The notes below the pieces were generated by a model, which searched no databases, was not told where the DNA came from, and saw nothing but the letters and a program-made list of their open reading frames with translations. A stretch of 64,000 nucleotides of DNA from Intestinimonas sp. (GTDB lineage Bacteria > Bacillota > Clostridia > Oscillospirales > Oscillospiraceae), in NCBI GenBank assembly GCA_022653075.1, contig JALCSB010000007.1, positions 49,075 through 113,074 of the forward strand, read 5' to 3'. This document shows, piece by piece, positions 1 to 8,506 of this stretch. Position 1 is the stretch's first letter, and each line of letters starts with the position of its first letter. Made by a program: the position numbers and the translations under genes.

Positions 1-118
1 TTGAAGTAACGGGGGTATGGAAAATAAGTAGAACCATGGAGCCTGCCAGCGCAATACCGATGGGGACACCAATCAGCAGCATCAGGAACATGGAACCGAA
101 AAAGATCGCATATGCCAT
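1..118 (-). CDS. dctM: TRAP transporter large permease subunit (DctM family), N-terminal part only
   Basis: The first 39 codons of this gene are present; the rest runs off the left edge. They read as a hydrophobic N-terminus with the motif LLIGVPIGIALAGS, typical of the DctM/SiaM 12-helix subunit that forms the ion-coupled channel of TRAP transporters. The ATG at 118-116 overlaps the TAA stop of the DctQ gene by one base (TAATG), so the two are translationally coupled. Order DctP-DctQ-DctM is the usual one for a TRAP operon. Confidence 0.85.
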   Translation of the reverse strand, partial: MAYAIFFGSMFLMLLIGVPIGIALAGSMVLLIFHTPVTS

Positions 119-717
119 TATGCCTGCCCTCCCTTTTTCGTTTCATTTAATAACTCTTTCTGCTTCCTGTGTTCAGCCGCTTCTGCCTCCAGCTCATCCA
201 TGTCAATGGTCGGTTTCGATGCACCGAGCTGCTCCTCTTTCTCTTTGGTCAAACGAATAATATCCTGAATCAGACGGACCGCAGTAAGCAGGAAACAAAG
301 GGGGATCATCACGTATGAGAGCGCTTTGGGAATACGCAGGATGGACGAGCACGCGCTTCTGGCGGCAAAATTATTCACCAAAGTCATCATCGGGAAGATG
401 ATATAAAGACTGAATGCAAAAAAGATGATGTCATCGATGATCAGCAGAATCCTGCGGGCCTTAAATGGCACCGTTACGACAAATGCATCAATTTTAAGAT
501 GCTTTCTGTAAGTAACGGCGGCAGCCACACCCAGATAAATCATCCAGACAAAAAGGATATCGGAAATTTCTTCCGTCCAAGTAAAGGAGTAATGAAACAC
601 ATAGCGGGAAACTACTTGAACGAACAATAACACAGTCATGCCCGCAAAAATCACGGCAGCAAAGTATATCTCAAAATTGTTTAAAAATTCTTTCCAGAAC
701 GGTGTCTTTTTGTTCAT
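118..717 (-). CDS. dctQ: TRAP transporter small permease subunit (DctQ family)
   Basis: A 199-residue protein with four predicted membrane spans between about residues 15 and 165 and a charged C-terminal tail rich in Glu and Lys. The segment FTWTEEISDILFVWMIYLG is the characteristic DctQ signature around helix 2. It should pair with DctM in the cytoplasmic membrane to take up an organic anion delivered by DctP using an ion gradient. AGAGGT precedes the ATG. It lies 81 bases downstream of dctP, from which it is separated by a perfect palindrome, and overlaps dctM by one base. The substrate is not readable from sequence; the neighbouring enzymes suggest a hydroxy acid. Confidence 0.88.
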   Translation of the reverse strand: MNKKTPFWKEFLNNFEIYFAAVIFAGMTVLLFVQVVSRYVFHYSFTWTEEISDILFVWMIYLGVAAAVTYRKHLKIDAFVVTVPFKARRILLIIDDIIFFAFSLYIIFPMMTLVNNFAARSACSSILRIPKALSYVMIPLCFLLTAVRLIQDIIRLTKEKEEQLGASKPTIDMDELEAEAAEHRKQKELLNETKKGGQA

Positions 718-740
718 ACCATACCTCTAATTATCAGTGC

Positions 741-776
741 CTATGCGGCAGAAAATTATAATTTTCTGCCGCATAG
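741..776 (-). terminator. Perfect 36-base palindrome between dctP and dctQ
   Basis: CTATGCGGCAGAAAAT followed by its exact reverse complement forms an uninterrupted hairpin in the dctP-dctQ gap. There is no strong U-tract beyond it. It may act as a partial terminator or as an RNA-end stabiliser, giving more binding protein than permease, as is common for binding-protein-dependent transporters (inference). Confidence 0.6.
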
Positions 777-798
777 AGCCGGCTTAGTTGTTAGTATC

Positions 799-1929
799 TT
801 AGTCTTTGGCGGCCTCAGCAGCACTTACAATTTGGTTGTAGCGGCTCTGGCCCATAGCATCTTTAATTTTGTCATACACCGGGGCAGCAGCATCTTTAAA
901 GGTCTGTAGTTCTTCATCCGTGGGCTGGTATACGTCCATTTTGCTCTTTAATGTGTCCAAATCGGTTTGGACCGAGGTCTCCAGGCCTTTACGGCACAGA
1001 GTCGTGGCATCGGCGGCAACTTCTTTAAATAGGTTTTGCGTATCGGTATTCCAGGAGTTCCACATATCCTCAGAGCAGGCCATGGTGGTCAACGTATACG
1101 TGTGGTTGGTCAGCGTCAAATATTTTTGAACTTCATAGTACTTCTGCAGGACGATATTGCTCAGAGGGTTTTCCTGGGCATCCACCAGACCCTGCTGAAG
1201 GGCGCTGTACAGTTCGGAATAGGAAACCGTTGTTACGTTGGTACCCAGCGCTTCAAAGGTGGCAATCTGGTAAGGGTCGGACTGCGTACGCATCTTAAGT
1301 CCCTTCATATCGGATGCGGTCTTGATCTCGCCCCGGTTATTGGTGAGGTCACGGAATCCCATATCAAAATAGCACAGGACATGGACGCCGGTATCCTGGG
1401 CGATGTTGTCGGTAATGGTATCGGCCATGCCGTTGTCCATGAATTTATAGGCCTGATTAAAATCGCTAAACAGGAAAGGCAGGTTAAATGGCATAAAGGC
1501 ATCGGTATAGTCACCCCAGGAGCCCTGGTTCAAGGTGATAAATTCAAACGCACCCGTAGTCACGCCACTGATCATCTCGTCAGCGCTTCCACCCAGCTGA
1601 GCGTCAGTATAAATTTCCATGTTAATCTTACCGCCGCTGCGCTCTTTGACCTGGTCACAGAAATACTGGATTGCCTCGCCGTAGCCGGGGGTCTGCAAAG
1701 TAGCGGCCTTTGCAGAGGTATTAACCTTATAGGTTGCCTCAGACAGATTGTCCACGTTATAGGAGCCGGAACTGCTTCCAGCCGAGGACTCGGTAGGAGC
1801 TGCGGAGCCGGAAGGGCTGACCGTAGCTGCGGAATTGTCACTTCCGGAAGAATCTCCGCCACAGCCGGACAGCAAAGTAAAGGCCATAGCCGTAGCCAGA
1901 GCGAGAGCAGTCATCTTTTTGATTTTCAT
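799..1929 (-). CDS. dctP: TRAP transporter solute-binding lipoprotein (DctP family)
   Basis: 376 residues. The N-terminus has a lipoprotein signal peptide ending in the lipobox LLSGC (Cys23), followed by a Ser/Gly-rich linker to about residue 65. The DctP domain follows: QVKERSGGKINMEIYTDAQLGG, then MKGLKMRTQSDPYQIATFEALG, which carries the conserved Arg used to bind substrate carboxylates. It is expected to be anchored outside the membrane and to hand an organic acid to DctQM. AGGAGG sits seven bases before the ATG. It is in the same direction as, and 33 bases after, the 2-hydroxyacyl-CoA dehydratase beta gene, so uptake and catabolism are probably co-transcribed. Confidence 0.92.
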   Translation of the reverse strand: MKIKKMTALALATAMAFTLLSGCGGDSSGSDNSAATVSPSGSAAPTESSAGSSSGSYNVDNLSEATYKVNTSAKAATLQTPGYGEAIQYFCDQVKERSGGKINMEIYTDAQLGGSADEMISGVTTGAFEFITLNQGSWGDYTDAFMPFNLPFLFSDFNQAYKFMDNGMADTITDNIAQDTGVHVLCYFDMGFRDLTNNRGEIKTASDMKGLKMRTQSDPYQIATFEALGTNVTTVSYSELYSALQQGLVDAQENPLSNIVLQKYYEVQKYLTLTNHTYTLTTMACSEDMWNSWNTDTQNLFKEVAADATTLCRKGLETSVQTDLDTLKSKMDVYQPTDEELQTFKDAAAPVYDKIKDAMGQSRYNQIVSAAEAAKD

Positions 1930-1962
1930 TGTTTTTCCTCCTAATTTTTTTATTTTATATAT

Positions 1963-3081
1963 TTAAAGCATCTCAAAAAATGCTTGAATCCTTGTCTCGG
2001 CCTGTGCCAGGCTCCCAACTTGCAGGTCAATTTCCTGGAATAGCGTTGGAATACCAGCTTCTTTCATGGCCGCTTTGATCAGCGGCAGGTCATACTCCTC
2101 AGGGTCGCAAAACTTCATCATACAGGCGATGACGCCGTCTGTACCCGTTCGCTTGGCAAGCGCTACCATTTGGGAAACTCGTTCTTTTTCCTCGCTGTGA
2201 GCCAGTGAACAGACCGTGTTTTTCCACTGGGCAGCCAAACGTTGAAGGCCGTCTGTTCCGTCCGGGATTGGATTGCGGTACTGCCGGGTTTCCTGGCCGA
2301 GGTCATCAGCCACCACAGCCATATGATTATCCTCCATGATCTGATACAATTCCAGTGGTTCTGCAAGAATTCCGGTAAGCAGAACCCGTTTTTCATGGCC
2401 CGAATAGACGGGAAGTTTCTTCAATTCGGCGATCAGCACCCGCATCAAAGTGGTATGAATCTGCTTGTCCATGAACCAGGCGCTTTTCATGATGAGATGG
2501 CGTACCCGGGGACGGATAATATCCACATGATCATTAGCCACCTGCGTAAATTCCATCATAACGCGGCTGTGTTCATTATAAATTTGAATTGCCTCTGATA
2601 GAGCCGTTTCGGTGACTTTTTGCCCTGAAATTTTTTCCAACTCACCGCGAATATGCGCTAGTTCACTGGAAAAAAACTCTACTCCCGCGTCGGTCTTATT
2701 CTGAGGATATGTGACAGCTAGCATAGGAATATTTTCCACTCCGACTTTCCAGTTCTGTGTAATACAGCGAAAGGTATCACACAGTGTTGGAATCATAACG
2801 GCAGACATTCCTTTATAGCTGTCTTGCAGACCATATTCCAGATTGGCCTGCATGATAGGACAGCAAAAGGCGGGAACATAACGCTTTGCACGGAACGGTT
2901 CAACCTGGCCGCCCCACATTCCCATTGGCAAAAACCCGGCGGCATACGCAAGCGGCTCCGGTGTATATACCGGGAAACAGCCCACCACTTTCTTTCCAGA
3001 GGCCAGCGCAGACTGAAACTGCCGCTGCGGGTACATCGCTGTATGTTCCAACTGCTGCAGAATGGTTTCAAGATTTGTCAT
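1963..3081 (-). CDS. 2-hydroxyacyl-CoA dehydratase, beta-type subunit (HgdB/FldC family)
   Basis: 372 residues of the 2-hydroxyacyl-CoA dehydratase D-component family (Pfam HGD-D). Family hallmarks visible are GKKVVGCFPVYTPEPLAYAAG near the N-terminus, a mid-protein Cys-containing stretch (CCPIMQANLEYGL, LCDTFRC) and the C-terminal VIACMMKFCDPEEYD. These Cys residues are in the regions that ligate the [4Fe-4S] cluster. The enzyme removes water from an (R)-2-hydroxyacyl-CoA to give an enoyl-CoA by a ketyl-radical route after ATP-driven electron injection. The ATG overlaps the alpha-subunit stop (ATGA) and follows AAGGAGG. The paralogue at 29566 lies inside the spoIIID element. Confidence 0.9.
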   Translation of the reverse strand: MTNLETILQQLEHTAMYPQRQFQSALASGKKVVGCFPVYTPEPLAYAAGFLPMGMWGGQVEPFRAKRYVPAFCCPIMQANLEYGLQDSYKGMSAVMIPTLCDTFRCITQNWKVGVENIPMLAVTYPQNKTDAGVEFFSSELAHIRGELEKISGQKVTETALSEAIQIYNEHSRVMMEFTQVANDHVDIIRPRVRHLIMKSAWFMDKQIHTTLMRVLIAELKKLPVYSGHEKRVLLTGILAEPLELYQIMEDNHMAVVADDLGQETRQYRNPIPDGTDGLQRLAAQWKNTVCSLAHSEEKERVSQMVALAKRTGTDGVIACMMKFCDPEEYDLPLIKAAMKEAGIPTLFQEIDLQVGSLAQAETRIQAFFEML

Positions 3082-4367
3082 TTCGCGGCCTCCTTCTCTC
3101 TGGCAAGGCGCTGCTTGCGCTCCTCCATCAGTTCCACAAGGCCCTGAACACGTGTCTCATATTGCGCTTCGCTATAGGCGCGAAAGTCGGCCTGATCCCC
3201 ATCGAAGGAAGTGAATGGAACACCCGTCGCCTCCTGTACCCGGCGCTGCAGTTCGTATTGTTGGCAGTCCATTACTTTGCAACTGCGGTTAACGTGATAG
3301 ATGACTCCGTCACAGGAAAACTGCTTGACAGCCTCCACCCGGCGCTGTACCACGGTATCAAGGTTATTATTGTTATTGGGCAAATCAATGTAGGCGCGTG
3401 CCAGGCCGTCCAAATCATTTAGTTCATAGTCCAAGCCCCAGGCGTTAACATAGCCGGTGGCAACCAAATTAACGCCGTATTTGCGCAGGGTTTTGAGAGT
3501 GTGCCCCAAATATGGCCAGCAGGCGATTCCTTCCCAAAAGATGCGGTATTTCTCTTCAACGGGGAATGTGCTCTTGCCCGCCTTAATGTTGGCGTCGATT
3601 TCACGAATTAACTGTTCAAGGATGGCGGTCGTACTTTCTTTACCCCGGCAGCAAACCATGCAGGACATGTAGTTAAACAACTCAAAGCCCGAAATAGGCG
3701 CCGGCTTATGCGCCAACAGTTCATTGGCTTCTCTCCACAAATCCTTGTTGCGCAGTGAAATCTTCATGACATGTTCCAGCTTTTTGGGGTCCAGTTTCCG
3801 CCCGCAGATTTTCTCCAAACCGGTAATAAGATCATCAATCTGACGGCGGACATACTTCACTTTCTCTTGGGAAGCGGTTGGCGTGTAGTTATATACCGTA
3901 TCAATAAGGAACATGGGAACATTGAACTTTTTAGCCAGATTTTCATACCATTTAGTGAGCTGGTTGCAGATGTTGTTGCAGCACAGCACAAAATCAGGCT
4001 TGGGCATATTATTTCCAGGCGCGGTCAGGCTGTCCATATATGCCAAATTGATCCTGGCATAAGAACAGATGTCCATGTTATAGCCTCCGGCCTCGGCATC
4101 GTTCAGGAAAGGTTCGGCCTGATGCCGGGCCGCCAGTCCGGCCGCATGATTTTCAGGGTAAACGATATACAATCCAAGCGCTTCCGCAATCTCCTGCGGG
4201 AAAATAGACGCCGACCAGCCAATCTTTTCGCCTCTCCCTTTTGCCGCCAGGGTATCCTGATAGAGTTGGCTGAGCTGTTCGCTTGCCATAATACGGGATT
4301 TAGGCAATATTTTTCGTGGTTTTGTCTTTGGGGCCTCCTGCCCCTGGTTCCGAATCTCTTCACTCAT
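3078..4367 (-). CDS. 2-hydroxyacyl-CoA dehydratase, alpha-type subunit (HgdA/FldB family)
   Basis: 429 residues from the ATG at 4367, chosen because AAAGGAAG lies 11 bases upstream, the N-terminus then matches the paralogue at 30690, and a longer frame would run well into the preceding gene. Family features include the conserved PKSR near residue 25, GWSASIFPQEIAEALGL, and C-rich stretches FVLCCNNICNQL and ACWPYLGHTL. It forms the catalytic heterodimer with the 372-residue subunit encoded next. The reaction is dehydration of an (R)-2-hydroxyacyl-CoA. The substrate cannot be deduced; the family handles 2-hydroxyglutaryl-, lactyl-, isocaproyl- and phenyllactyl-CoA. Confidence 0.9.
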   Translation of the reverse strand: MSEEIRNQGQEAPKTKPRKILPKSRIMASEQLSQLYQDTLAAKGRGEKIGWSASIFPQEIAEALGLYIVYPENHAAGLAARHQAEPFLNDAEAGGYNMDICSYARINLAYMDSLTAPGNNMPKPDFVLCCNNICNQLTKWYENLAKKFNVPMFLIDTVYNYTPTASQEKVKYVRRQIDDLITGLEKICGRKLDPKKLEHVMKISLRNKDLWREANELLAHKPAPISGFELFNYMSCMVCCRGKESTTAILEQLIREIDANIKAGKSTFPVEEKYRIFWEGIACWPYLGHTLKTLRKYGVNLVATGYVNAWGLDYELNDLDGLARAYIDLPNNNNNLDTVVQRRVEAVKQFSCDGVIYHVNRSCKVMDCQQYELQRRVQEATGVPFTSFDGDQADFRAYSEAQYETRVQGLVELMEERKQRLAREKEAAK

Positions 4368-4395
4368 ACGCCTGAGCACTTCCTTTATTGTAGGG

Positions 4396-5700
4396 TCAAG
4401 CCTCCGGCTCATCCAGAATATAGCCATCCGGCCCAAAACAAATATCATAGGGTTTGCTTAAAATTTCAACATCATCCCGATTTTCCAACTCATGTGCCAG
4501 ATTTTCCGAGACAGCAATTTCATTCATATGCATCGTGTCTTTGATACGGATGACCCGTGCGTTGGAATAGTCAATTCCGGTACAGGTTCGGATGGCCCAG
4601 CGCAGTGCCTGTTTGTCATTTTCGGCAAAACAGGGAATCCGGCAGCCCGGCAGAAAGTTGGCCGTCATCATGTTGGTCCAAGTGATGGCCCAGTCGATAT
4701 CCCGCACGCAGCGAAGCGTGGTTACCTCAATCGTACCAATTCCGCTCGCGTTATGGTGAGTCTCGGGAGTCAGGCCACGGACGAAAATATTCTGACTGAC
4801 CAGAGTTCCCGGGTAAATCCGGTCACGGCGCGCCACAACGTTTGGATCGAAACCGGAGCCTCCGATGTTTTTACCAATCTGATCGATAATCAATACGTCC
4901 GTAGTCGGGAACTTGAACCGGGCCAGTTTATCCTTGGCAATTTCCAACAGGCGGGCGTCTCTTTCCACGATATCCGCCTGTTCCATGACCTCCAGCTCGC
5001 TGATCTCATCATAGGCATTTTGCACAATACCAACGCCAAACACAACCGGCTCTTTTTCGAGACACAACTTGCCCGCTTCCGGAATCAGCCAGTCAAAATT
5101 CTCATAGCCTTTCATATGCATGGTGGCCGCGCCCATGTGCTTGCCCAATCCGATACAGAGCATCTTAAGCAGTCCGCTTTCATGGGGACCTTTGAAACTG
5201 GTGTGCGGCTTAATTTTATTGAGCACCACAATTCCGTCCGAATGGTATGCGTTTTTATCACAGTAGACCGGTGTTCCATCCTTCAGCGTTCCAATTTCTT
5301 CGGTTTCCATCGTGGCCCGGATAGGAACTTTCATCGTCTCCTCGGTAATGCCGTAGGTAGCCAACATTTCAACTTGGCCCTGTACCGTAGCCCCTGCATG
5401 GCTTCCCATAGCGGGTACGATAAATGGATGGGCACCCTTAGATTTTAGCCATGTAATCAACGTCCGCATAATATTTGCATACTCTGGGATTCCCCTGCTC
5501 CCTGCGGTAATGCAGATATTTTTTCCGTCAAAACGGGTATCTGCTTCCGTGAGCTTTGTGTTCAGCTCTTTTTCCAGCCAGCCGGGAATATCCGTAATGT
5601 GAGCGGCGTCATAAAGTTGCCGGATTTTGACCATCCGCGGGAGGACTACCTGATCCAAACCTTCCATTTTGGCATCTACCGCATGAAAATCAATATACAT
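4396..5700 (-). CDS. LarA-like nickel-pincer-cofactor isomerase family protein
   Basis: 434 residues resembling the lactate racemase (LarA, DUF2088) superfamily. Visible landmarks are ITAGSRGIPEYANIMRTL, VPAMGSHAGATVQGQ, then IVVLNKIKPHTSFKG and GLGKHMGAATMHMKGYENF, the His/Lys-rich stretches that in LarA hold the nickel pincer nucleotide. LarA homologues invert or isomerise 2-hydroxy acids. Upstream of an (R)-specific 2-hydroxyacyl-CoA dehydratase, a racemase or epimerase giving the (R)-acid is a sensible role (inference). AAAGGAAAG precedes the ATG. The end lies 28 bases before the alpha subunit. No larB, larC or larE cofactor genes are in the window. Confidence 0.72.
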   Translation of the reverse strand: MYIDFHAVDAKMEGLDQVVLPRMVKIRQLYDAAHITDIPGWLEKELNTKLTEADTRFDGKNICITAGSRGIPEYANIMRTLITWLKSKGAHPFIVPAMGSHAGATVQGQVEMLATYGITEETMKVPIRATMETEEIGTLKDGTPVYCDKNAYHSDGIVVLNKIKPHTSFKGPHESGLLKMLCIGLGKHMGAATMHMKGYENFDWLIPEAGKLCLEKEPVVFGVGIVQNAYDEISELEVMEQADIVERDARLLEIAKDKLARFKFPTTDVLIIDQIGKNIGGSGFDPNVVARRDRIYPGTLVSQNIFVRGLTPETHHNASGIGTIEVTTLRCVRDIDWAITWTNMMTANFLPGCRIPCFAENDKQALRWAIRTCTGIDYSNARVIRIKDTMHMNEIAVSENLAHELENRDDVEILSKPYDICFGPDGYILDEPEA

Positions 5701-5712
5701 ATCAGCTTTCCT

Positions 5713-6951
5713 TTACTTTACCGTAATGGTAGTGCCGGCTATACTTCCATTATCCATCATCCGCTTAATCTCTTCGCTGCTGTACCCAAGATCCGTCATT
5801 ACGCTTTCGGTATCTGTTCCTGTAAGCTTGGCCGGCTGAAATTCGGGCCACTCTTCTTCTCCGATCCGGGCTGGAGCATGCGCAAAAGGAGCCTTTTCCC
5901 CTGTTTCATAGGTGTGATAGAACAGATATTCGTTTGCAAGAGCCTGGGGGTCCTGAACAACCTCGGTGAAGTGTTGGGCCTTCTCGAATGCAACGTCGTT
6001 ATCAGTCATGATCTTGGCCCATTCTTCGTAGGTCTTAGTTGCAAAGATCTCATCCATGATTTTGACTTGCTCTTCCATTGCGTTGTGCTCAGCCACAGCC
6101 TTACGGGTAACGAACCGCGGATCAGTTGCCAGATCGGGCCGCCCCAATACGTTTGTGGCAACCTTTGCCCACAGCACGTCGTACGCAGTGGCCGCCAGGT
6201 AAAACCACTCCCCATCCTTACATTTATAAGTATTGGACGTAGAGTTATTTGGCTCCAGACGGGTGCGGGGCCAAGGCTTTCCATAATAAGCGGACAGATA
6301 TCCGGAACTTAGGGCGAAGCAGCCCGCTTGGAAAAGGCTTGCCTGTACCAAGTCTCCCACGCCGGTTGTAGCCCGCTGTACCAGCGCGGCATTGATTCCG
6401 GCCACCAAAGCGGTTGCGGTAAAATGATCGCCCAAGCCCGCGACTGTGTTAACCAGATCTCCGCCGCGGGGCGCCGCATCAGCCATCAGGCCGCTGCGTG
6501 CATAAAAAGTTGTATAATCGAATCCCGGTTTATCTTTAAGCGGTCCCTTGGGGCCATAGCCCAGGATGGCTCCGAATATCAGGCAGGGATACTGTTCCTT
6601 CAGATCATCATAGCTGATGCCCAGTTTTTTTAAGGCGGTTTCCCTGTAATTAGTGATCAGAACATCGGTAGTTTCCAACAGCTTGTAAAAAACCTGCATT
6701 CCTTCCTTGCTTTTAAGATTGATGGCAACCCATCGCTTATTTCCATTCTCATTATCAAAGCTTGGGTTTCCCTCAACGCCGCGTTCATAAATGGGAATGC
6801 CCATATAGGGGCCGTTGTTTCGGTAAGTATCACCGGCGGGCGGCTCAATTTTAATTACATCGGCGCCCCACTCAGCCATAATACGGCCAGCCGTGGAAGC
6901 AGCCAAGAAATTAGACAGATCTAAAACTCGAATACCTTTGAGTGGTGCCAT
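5713..6951 (-). CDS. CoA-transferase family III (CaiB/BaiF type)
   Basis: 412 residues with the class III CoA-transferase N-terminal motif GIRVLDLSNFLAASTAGRIMAEWGADVIKIEPP and the downstream RWVAINLKSKEG and LKEQYPCLIFGAILGYGPKGP. These enzymes move CoA between carboxylic acids without free intermediates; the catalytic Asp in this family lies near residue 170. Here it probably activates the hydroxy acid using the product acyl-CoA as donor, as in lactate, carnitine and phenyllactate pathways. It lies 21 bases after the acyl-CoA dehydrogenase and 12 bases before the LarA-like gene, so all are one operon. A paralogue at 32786 occupies the same place in the element's operon. Confidence 0.88.
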   Translation of the reverse strand: MAPLKGIRVLDLSNFLAASTAGRIMAEWGADVIKIEPPAGDTYRNNGPYMGIPIYERGVEGNPSFDNENGNKRWVAINLKSKEGMQVFYKLLETTDVLITNYRETALKKLGISYDDLKEQYPCLIFGAILGYGPKGPLKDKPGFDYTTFYARSGLMADAAPRGGDLVNTVAGLGDHFTATALVAGINAALVQRATTGVGDLVQASLFQAGCFALSSGYLSAYYGKPWPRTRLEPNNSTSNTYKCKDGEWFYLAATAYDVLWAKVATNVLGRPDLATDPRFVTRKAVAEHNAMEEQVKIMDEIFATKTYEEWAKIMTDNDVAFEKAQHFTEVVQDPQALANEYLFYHTYETGEKAPFAHAPARIGEEEWPEFQPAKLTGTDTESVMTDLGYSSEEIKRMMDNGSIAGTTITVK

Positions 6952-6972
6952 GGTTTCCTGCCATCCTTTCTT

Positions 6973-8118
6973 TTAATGCTTAAACAGATGTCCGCTGATA
7001 ACAACCCGTTGAATCTGGTTCGTTCCCTCGAAGATTTGGAACAGTTTTGCATCTCGCATAAACTTCTCCATTGGGTAGTCTTTCATATAGCCATAGCCGC
7101 CAAAAAGCTGAACACCATCCGTGGTGACCCTCATCGCGGTATCAGAACAGAATGCTTTTACGCAGCTTCCCAGTTCTCCATCATAGATGCCCTGATCAAT
7201 TAACGTGGAGGCGTACATTGCCAGCTGACGGGCCGCCTGAGTCTGAATTTCCATGTCCGCCACCATAAACTTGATGGCCTGCTTGGCAGCCAGCGGTTTC
7301 TTAAACACAATCCTCTGATTTGCATATTCAATGCAGTGGTCAATCACCGCCTGACACATGCCGACAGCAGTGGCGCTGCCCAACGGACGTGAACGTTCCA
7401 ACGTTTTCATGGCAACCTGGTAGCCCTCGCCCTCATTACCCAGCATATTTTTGGCGGGTACACGGACATCATCAAAGACAACATCACAAGTGCTGTTCGT
7501 ACGCAGCCCCATTTTGTTCTCATGCTTGCCAACACTGATCCCGGGCAGGCTGCGCTCCACCTGGAAGCAGGACATGCCGTGGTTGGGGCCTTTTTCTTTG
7601 TCTGTATAGGCAAACACCGTGTAGATGTCACCCCGGTCCCCATTTGTGATAAAGCACTTGCGTCCATTTAGAATGAAGGAGTTGCCGTCTTTTACCGCTG
7701 TGGTACGAATTGCCGTAGCATCGGAACCTGCCTCCGGTTCGGTGAGACAGAACGGGCAGAAGCCGCCCGGCACTACAATTTCGGCAAGATGGCGCTTCTG
7801 CTCTTCTGTGCCAAAAATCATGGTTGGAGAAGAGCCCAGGCAGTTATTTCCCATCGTTACACTGAAACCGGCATCCACCTTGCCCATTTCCTCACGGATA
7901 ACGCTCATCTGACGGGCTGTAAGGCCCATCCCACCATACTCTTCTGGAATATTCATGCAATGCAGTCCCATTGCAATTGCCTTATCAATTATTTCCTTGG
8001 GCATTTCACCTTTTTCGTCGCACTCGCCGATAATGGGCGCGATTTCATTTTGCATAAAGTCCCGCACCATCATCTGAAGATCTTTTTCTTCCTCACTTAA
8101 AAGGTAATAGTTGTGCAT
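6973..8118 (-). CDS. Acyl-CoA dehydrogenase
   Basis: 381 residues from the ATG at 8118. That start follows AGGAGG and fits the family N-terminus; a start ten residues earlier has no ribosome site. Typical flavoprotein landmarks are FCLTEPEAGSDA, FILNGRKCFITNG, the FAD-binding QLFGGYGYMKDYPMEKFMRDAK and the catalytic-Glu segment [10 protein letters not shown] near the C-terminus. In this operon it would reduce the enoyl-CoA made by the dehydratase, or oxidise an acyl-CoA. No etfAB is present in the window. It is the first gene after the sigma-54 promoter at 8198. Confidence 0.92.
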   Translation of the reverse strand: MHNYYLLSEEEKDLQMMVRDFMQNEIAPIIGECDEKGEMPKEIIDKAIAMGLHCMNIPEEYGGMGLTARQMSVIREEMGKVDAGFSVTMGNNCLGSSPTMIFGTEEQKRHLAEIVVPGGFCPFCLTEPEAGSDATAIRTTAVKDGNSFILNGRKCFITNGDRGDIYTVFAYTDKEKGPNHGMSCFQVERSLPGISVGKHENKMGLRTNSTCDVVFDDVRVPAKNMLGNEGEGYQVAMKTLERSRPLGSATAVGMCQAVIDHCIEYANQRIVFKKPLAAKQAIKFMVADMEIQTQAARQLAMYASTLIDQGIYDGELGSCVKAFCSDTAMRVTTDGVQLFGGYGYMKDYPMEKFMRDAKLFQIFEGTNQIQRVVISGHLFKH

Positions 8119-8197
8119 CTTTTCTTTAAGCCTCCTGCTCTGCATTATTTATCCGGTGCAACAGGTACTCTTCCCACCGGATTTCACTAATTATTAG

Positions 8198-8213
8198 AGC
8201 ATACTCTGTGCCA
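8198..8213 (-). promoter_or_regulatory. Sigma-54 (-24/-12) promoter of the catabolic operon
   Basis: Read on the minus strand the sequence is TGGCAC-AGAGT-ATGCT. It has GG and GC separated by exactly 10 bases, as in the RpoN consensus TGGCAC-N5-TTGCW. It lies about 80 bases before the acyl-CoA dehydrogenase ATG and faces the TRAP operon. The sigma-54 activator gene is divergent, and activator-like inverted repeats lie 150-230 bases upstream. Confidence 0.82.
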
Positions 8214-8366
8214 TAATTTGTTTTATTTACCTTCAAGCACTATATTGCGCGTAAAATTGTCATAATTGCTATTTTAGTCGGCTCATATCTGTGCACTATT
8301 CCAAATATCATTGCGTTTAACAGGTAATTATACTTATAAGTAATCCGCAATTACATTTCACTGCCG

Positions 8367-8384
8367 TTGTGCAAACATGCACAA
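8367..8384. promoter_or_regulatory. Upstream activator site, inverted repeat TTGTGCA-4-TGCACAA
   Basis: A perfect 7-base inverted repeat with a 4-base spacer (aaca). It lies about 155 bases upstream of the -24 element at 8213, a typical enhancer distance for a sigma-54 activator. The same half-site recurs at 8396, 8421, 8291 and, beside the other two sigma-54 promoters, at 11320-11390. Confidence 0.65.
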
Positions 8385-8395
8385 AGCTTTTTAAT

Positions 8396-8428
8396 CCTGT
8401 GCAAACTGCATTAGCCGTAATGCACAGG
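8396..8428. promoter_or_regulatory. Second activator-type inverted repeat CCTGTGCA...TGCACAGG
   Basis: Two 8-base arms at 8396-8403 and 8421-8428 are exact reverse complements. They share the TGTGCA core with the adjacent site at 8367. The pair probably binds a second activator dimer (inference). Confidence 0.55.
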
Positions 8429-8472
8429 CACAGCGATAAATGCAGTTACTTTTTCCCGGTTTGTAATTCCAT

Positions 8473-8500
8473 TTGATTTTTTTTTGTAAATTGTTATAAT
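8473..8500 (+). promoter_or_regulatory. SigA-type promoter for the sigma-54 activator gene
   Basis: TTGATT, a 16-base spacer and TATAAT. Transcription would begin near 8507, leaving a leader of about 320 bases before the ATG at 8828. The promoter is only 45 bases from the TGTGCA repeats, so the activator could also control its own gene. Confidence 0.5.
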
Positions 8501-8506
8501 TATAGT

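Noticed and set aside
1036..1944. 302-codon open frame antisense to dctP
   Set aside because: dctP on the other strand has a lipobox and the full family signature; the antisense product matches nothing.
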